Assembly (NCBI GenBank): GCA_020444775.1 | Contig: JAGRHX010000108.1 | Span: 1-7,129, forward strand | Direction: 5' to 3' | DNA length: 7,129 nucleotides | Origin: Gammaproteobacteria bacterium | GTDB taxonomy: Bacteria > Pseudomonadota > Gammaproteobacteria > HK1 | In this document: one piece after another, positions 5,201 to 7,129 of the stretch | Layout of the letters: each line of letters opens with the position of its first letter | How positions within the stretch are numbered: position 1 is the stretch's first letter | Notes under the pieces: model-generated | Told to the model about the DNA's origin: nothing | Databases searched by the model: none | What the model saw: only the letters and a program-made list of their open reading frames with translations | Program-made: the position numbers and the translations under genes

Positions 5201-7129
5201 CTGGCGGCCGCCGCCGAGAACCTCAGCCTGCACGTGGATCTGGAGGATCCGCAGAGCGTCAGCAACATCGATGCCTTTCTCGAACAGTATCTGCTGGTGC
5301 CGCAGGACCCGCCGCCGGTGGCGTCGTTGGTCGACCAGGTGGACGACATACAGCAGGAGCTGCGCTGCTATGTGCAGGGCGGGCTGGATGGCTGCGCCGA
5401 GCAGCGTCTGCGAAACGAGATCGTAGCCGCGCTGGGCTCGCCGGACGATGTGGTCGAATCATTGCAAGCTGCGCAAGGCGATGTGAACGCGACCAAGGTC
5501 AGCAGCGATCGCACCCTGTGTGGCGCGTTACAGACCCTGGGCGCACCCTTCCAGACTCTGCAGTCGGCCGGCTGCGCGCGCCGGCGAACGCCACCGGGCG
5601 GTGTGATTCCCATCGGCATGCTCGACAATCAGATGGTGCAGGTCTATCAGGCCGTACCGGTTGCCATCAACCTCCAGCACCAGGTCTGCTCACCGGCGTC
5701 ACCGGGATACAACGTGCTGGCCTGTGGCTCGGCGCCGGTGGTGAACGCGCTGACAATGGCGCAGACACAGCTGGTCGGGACCGCGACGCAGATTGCCGGG
5801 GCGCAGACCCAGCTGGCCACGGTCCAGGCCCAGGTGGCGACGACTCGAAATGACATCGTCGCGTTCCAGGCCGATCTCGCCGCCGATCTGGCCGAACTGG
5901 ACGGGCAGCTGCAGAGCGCGCGTGACGAGCTGGCCGCGAGTGGTCTCGATGTCTGCGAGCAGGCGTTGGGCGATGACGGCTGGCTGGCCACGGCGGGTGA
6001 CGTCAGCGAACGGATCAGCGGCCTGGCCGACAAGGTGCGTGACTTCCAGCCATTGCGGCTCGCGCTCGCCTTCGAGGCGGCCGGCTTCGACGGTGCGAAG
6101 GTCGCGCAGGCACGGGCCGCCTTCGTCGCCTTCGCCGACGACATCGCCGCGATCACTACCCCGGCGCTGGCCGCGCTTCAGCTGCTGCTCGACTGTGAGA
6201 GCGACGACGTGCCCAATCTGGGTGCGGTGCTGGACGACGCTGACGGCTACCTGGCGGATCTGCAGTCGAGCCTGGGGCTGTTCGAGGACGCCTTCGATGC
6301 CTTCGTGTTCCGTCTGCTCCAGGACGGTGACAACGACATGGTGGCCGACCCGGGCCCGAACCCCGGGCTGCTGGGTCTCGTCCAGCAGAACCTGGCCGAT
6401 GCGACGCAGGTGCTGAATGTCGCCGCTGCCATGGTTGCGGGTCTGAACAACAACATCAACACGGCGCTGTCGACCGCGCCACCCACGCCCGTGGCGCTAC
6501 CCAATGTCGGTGTGCCGACGGCTCCGCCGCCGGCGGCGCCAGCCATGGTGGCGGCGATCCAAAACTACTTCGACCAGTCGCTGCTCGGGGTCACCAACAA
6601 TCGATATCGCTGGTTCAACCCGCCTCCGCCGCTCTCCGGCGGGCCGCCCACCTCGGTCGTGATTCAGCTGCAGACCGACACCATCGGCAACGTCGTCGCG
6701 AACAAGCAGCTCATCGATGCCTTCTTTCTCAATCAGATCGACCCGCTGCTGGAACGCCTGGAAGCCTTCGACAGCGGCGACGAGCTGGTCGAGTATCTGG
6801 TCGACCTGGTCATGAATCGCCCGGCGGTGGCGGCCTTCCTCGAAGAGGCGGAGACCCGTCTGAGCGAGCCGCTGGACGCGACGGTGGACCTGAGCAACAA
6901 CCTCGTCGACCGTGTCACGGTATTGCTGCGGGTGATGCTGCAGGCGCTCGGTAGTCTGCGTGATCAGGTCTTCGTCTTCGATGGCATCGTGCCGCGCTTC
7001 AGCCCGCTGAGCCGACTCGATGAGCTCGATGGTCACGCCATCATCAATCGTGGCGAGCTGGAACGGCTGCACCTGACCACCACCTTCGATTTCCTGCACG
7101 ACGTGCGCGACGATCTGCTCGAGGCGCGG
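2183..7129 (+). CDS. Giant exported protein of unrecognised family (3' end outside window)
   Basis: One frame is open for 1649 codons from the GTG at 2183 to the window edge, without a stop. The product starts with a signal peptide (1-31). Residues about 32-190 are beta-rich and end in SDNIGASAIVALL, faintly like CARDB/Ig-type adhesion modules. Further beta-rich sequence follows to about 725, with a CTDC pair at 488-491. A MopE-like metal-binding motif lies at 743-759, more mixed sequence to about 1050, then mainly helical sequence with a heptad coiled coil at 1190-1239, an acidic calcium-loop-like DGDNDMVAD at 1381-1389, a Pro/Ala-rich linker at about 1430-1455 and an acidic helical region to the edge. 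The visible mature part has 18 cysteines, mostly as neighbouring pairs, fitting disulfides outside the cytoplasm. No catalytic motif, transmembrane segment or sorting signal is visible, though the missing C-terminus could hold one. A structural, adhesive or metal-binding surface role is possible but unproven. The upstream Pho-box-like array suggests phosphate or related control. Confidence 0.85.
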   Translation, partial: MKRQFSFARAWRLMPLLWALCLAGLPLWASAQPNLWFVSAVPTLSGEHSDGIYRGDTATLEVELSITAQVLVPEDRRRFRADVHLVGIDETDCSNLLALPEDCEHLLTSTTFDIDEIEVRTQPTGARKRLSLRLSEPGVSALDTFAARQRSKGRSLRFRVTLDTTGVYADDPVPSDNIGASAIVALLPLSGDLLLGEIVAQLQHYTGQSDCFGAPGLQVLSAAATWLPGTSGNWPPHVLQFNASHCMEPVLSAQELIDLRLSQGIAIVSPVTGSLAGMDVEFASVLFTPGGGLLGDLTLTLPDNTSFHRTAQPGGGPRARGSGTLEAATAFSPAPVDFDSASFTVNLSQAGLPGYLQAEGLPLAFEIGAASLSAAGLTGSWSDVHYLYDVAFSGQDPRFLYGAPSNDARFANPSSAPSTDALRQLLITGAGLSSQAAFLAGSGRSHFPATQMRYSDFEVAIADGRLVANQTLPGSAEDRYFFHQSPLCTDCGDPGQLPARAFTLPVEAGQGLGADGAVIAAIAEIGENPAWGPDDGVARMFERSDDADLPGVLYLPGFIAEGTADEGLSVPEVLLGMRVASSDGTVLQPAELFRLASTEARAGNHFMAGLNVGPQWLVDASGAPAVGLGSSLAGRPTVIGFGGVHAPDFEPVDADPGSKYVVRAGGVTGTFGAQNLPQPKLYGYDLSLFRFGFRQIVNAIDPETWMSGVLDIPAPGDFRIVYASMSLRCTGDVDGGRMSRENCGNGSDDNGNGLVDENCDERLLAWQTGYDIQGADFVPADPEQAWCEAGPRVLQTRGYARIRALDDSTTLLAHWSPDGHPDNASISGATNRKLDRPEVSFSSPENEAFEIGLDSAISMNLDATEAHGWYVTQGLMGLHFWDDIPVDVRLQNRTPAEPEQTLVFRQDTLAGIPGQSEVDNGDSTLIAQMAKAPLTHSRALYDWVGTIDFDLPVYYDAGRHDSQLQPRFVGLPEEMDLSMFDGEAGVSFITPQRTKLSFGASADPNRLAAAAENLSLHVDLEDPQSVSNIDAFLEQYLLVPQDPPPVASLVDQVDDIQQELRCYVQGGLDGCAEQRLRNEIVAALGSPDDVVESLQAAQGDVNATKVSSDRTLCGALQTLGAPFQTLQSAGCARRRTPPGGVIPIGMLDNQMVQVYQAVPVAINLQHQVCSPASPGYNVLACGSAPVVNALTMAQTQLVGTATQIAGAQTQLATVQAQVATTRNDIVAFQADLAADLAELDGQLQSARDELAASGLDVCEQALGDDGWLATAGDVSERISGLADKVRDFQPLRLALAFEAAGFDGAKVAQARAAFVAFADDIAAITTPALAALQLLLDCESDDVPNLGAVLDDADGYLADLQSSLGLFEDAFDAFVFRLLQDGDNDMVADPGPNPGLLGLVQQNLADATQVLNVAAAMVAGLNNNINTALSTAPPTPVALPNVGVPTAPPPAAPAMVAAIQNYFDQSLLGVTNNRYRWFNPPPPLSGGPPTSVVIQLQTDTIGNVVANKQLIDAFFLNQIDPLLERLEAFDSGDELVEYLVDLVMNRPAVAAFLEEAETRLSEPLDATVDLSNNLVDRVTVLLRVMLQALGSLRDQVFVFDGIVPRFSPLSRLDELDGHAIINRGELERLHLTTTFDFLHDVRDDLLEAR
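4409..4459 (+). other. MopE-like putative metal-binding motif
   Basis: Residues 743-759 read CGNGSDDNGNGLVDENC. This closely fits the Cys-flanked Asp/Asn/Gly motif found in MopE and in many secreted proteins of proteobacteria and myxobacteria, annotated as a putative metal-binding motif. Inside it, Asp748, Asn750, Asn752, Gly753 and Asp756 follow the spacing of a calcium-binding DxDxDG loop, and Cys743/Cys759 could close the loop by a disulfide. Cys729 and Cys787 lie on either side. Only one copy is visible, whereas many relatives carry several. The motif is seen; the bound metal is not known. Confidence 0.7.
5750..5899 (+). other. Heptad coiled coil in the giant protein
   Basis: Residues 1190, 1197, 1204, 1211, 1218, 1225, 1232 and 1239 are Leu, Leu, Ile, Leu, Val, Ile, Leu and Leu, eight hydrophobic residues at an exact spacing of seven, with no proline between them. 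Surrounding positions are mostly Ala, Gln, Thr and, later, Asp/Glu. This pattern predicts a parallel coiled coil or long helical hairpin and suggests oligomerisation or a stalk. It ends just before Cys1258. Confidence 0.7.
5762..5845 (+). repeat. Four degenerate 21-bp tandem repeats within the coding region
   Basis: Four consecutive 21-base units (starting 5762, 5783, 5804, 5825) each encode one heptad: QTQLVGT, ATQIAGA, QTQLATV and QAQVATT. Units one and three agree at about 15 of 21 bases. The repetition at DNA level suggests that this part of the coiled coil grew by duplication of one heptad; the downstream heptads have diverged further and gained acidic residues. Confidence 0.55.
6323..6349 (+). 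other. Acidic calcium-loop-like segment
   Basis: Residues 1381-1389 read DGDNDMVAD, with Asp at loop positions 1, 3, 5 and 9 as in thrombospondin type 3 and dockerin-like calcium loops, followed by a Pro/Gly-rich PGPNPG. The usual Gly at position 6 is Met, and only one copy is visible, so calcium binding is plausible but not certain. Confidence 0.45.
6470..6547 (+). other. Proline/alanine-rich linker in the giant protein
   Basis: Residues about 1430-1455 carry nine prolines in 26 residues (STAPPTPVALP, then TAPPPAAP) between two helical regions. A second short run, NPPPPLSGGPP, follows about 30 residues later. The composition indicates a flexible or extended connector that separates the coiled-coil part from the C-terminal helical domain. 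Confidence 0.6.

Noticed and set aside
4361..5233. A 290-codon open frame on the minus strand
   Set aside because: It lies entirely opposite the 1649-codon exported-protein frame, has no recognisable domain or start signal, and is the kind of antisense opening expected in GC-rich coding DNA.
5793..6416. A 207-codon + strand frame inside the giant gene
   Set aside because: Its translation is Arg/Ser/Trp-rich low-complexity shadow sequence, and the overlapping long frame encodes a regular heptad coiled coil.
6497..7099. A 200-codon minus-strand frame near the right edge
   Set aside because: It is antisense to the continuing exported-protein frame, rich in Arg/Gln/Val from reversed Leu/Asp/Glu codons, with no signal of its own.

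Overview
The window is GC-rich bacterial DNA carrying two genes on the + strand: a complete PAS-type hybrid sensor kinase (121-2022) and a very long exported protein (2183-7129) that is still open at the right edge. Codon choice, the two-PAS HisKA/HATPase/receiver kinase and a PhoB-like direct-repeat array suggest a high-GC proteobacterium, perhaps a gammaproteobacterium. The metal-binding motif in the second protein also occurs in myxobacteria and other phyla, so the taxonomic call is soft. No RNA gene, insertion sequence, CRISPR array or phage gene was seen.

Region by region. Positions 1-120 hold no gene I can support. They contain a 10-bp-stem inverted repeat (27-51), a perfect 14-bp palindrome (67-80) and a weak -10-like hexamer next to it, and are best read as the control region of the kinase. 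Positions 121-2022 encode a soluble 633-residue hybrid histidine kinase with every phosphotransfer residue intact. Positions 2023-2182 are intergenic and contain 11-bp tandem repeats whose CTGTC cores match the layout of a Pho box, oriented toward the second gene. From the GTG at 2183 one frame stays open for 1649 codons to the window edge. Its product has a clear signal peptide, a beta-rich N-terminal part, a MopE-like metal-binding motif (residues 743-759), a regular heptad coiled coil (about 1190-1239), an acidic calcium-loop-like segment (1381-1389), a proline-rich linker (about 1430-1455) and a helical C-terminal part. I do not recognise its family.

How they may work together. The kinase would sense an intracellular or diffusible signal through its PAS domains and relay phosphate to its own receiver; no HPt protein or output regulator is visible here. 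The large protein probably acts outside the cytoplasm, and its promoter looks set up for an OmpR/PhoB-type regulator. Whether the kinase controls it cannot be told from the sequence. The most interesting point is the pairing of a Pho-box-like array with an unrecognised giant, acidic, disulfide- and metal-motif-bearing exported protein.
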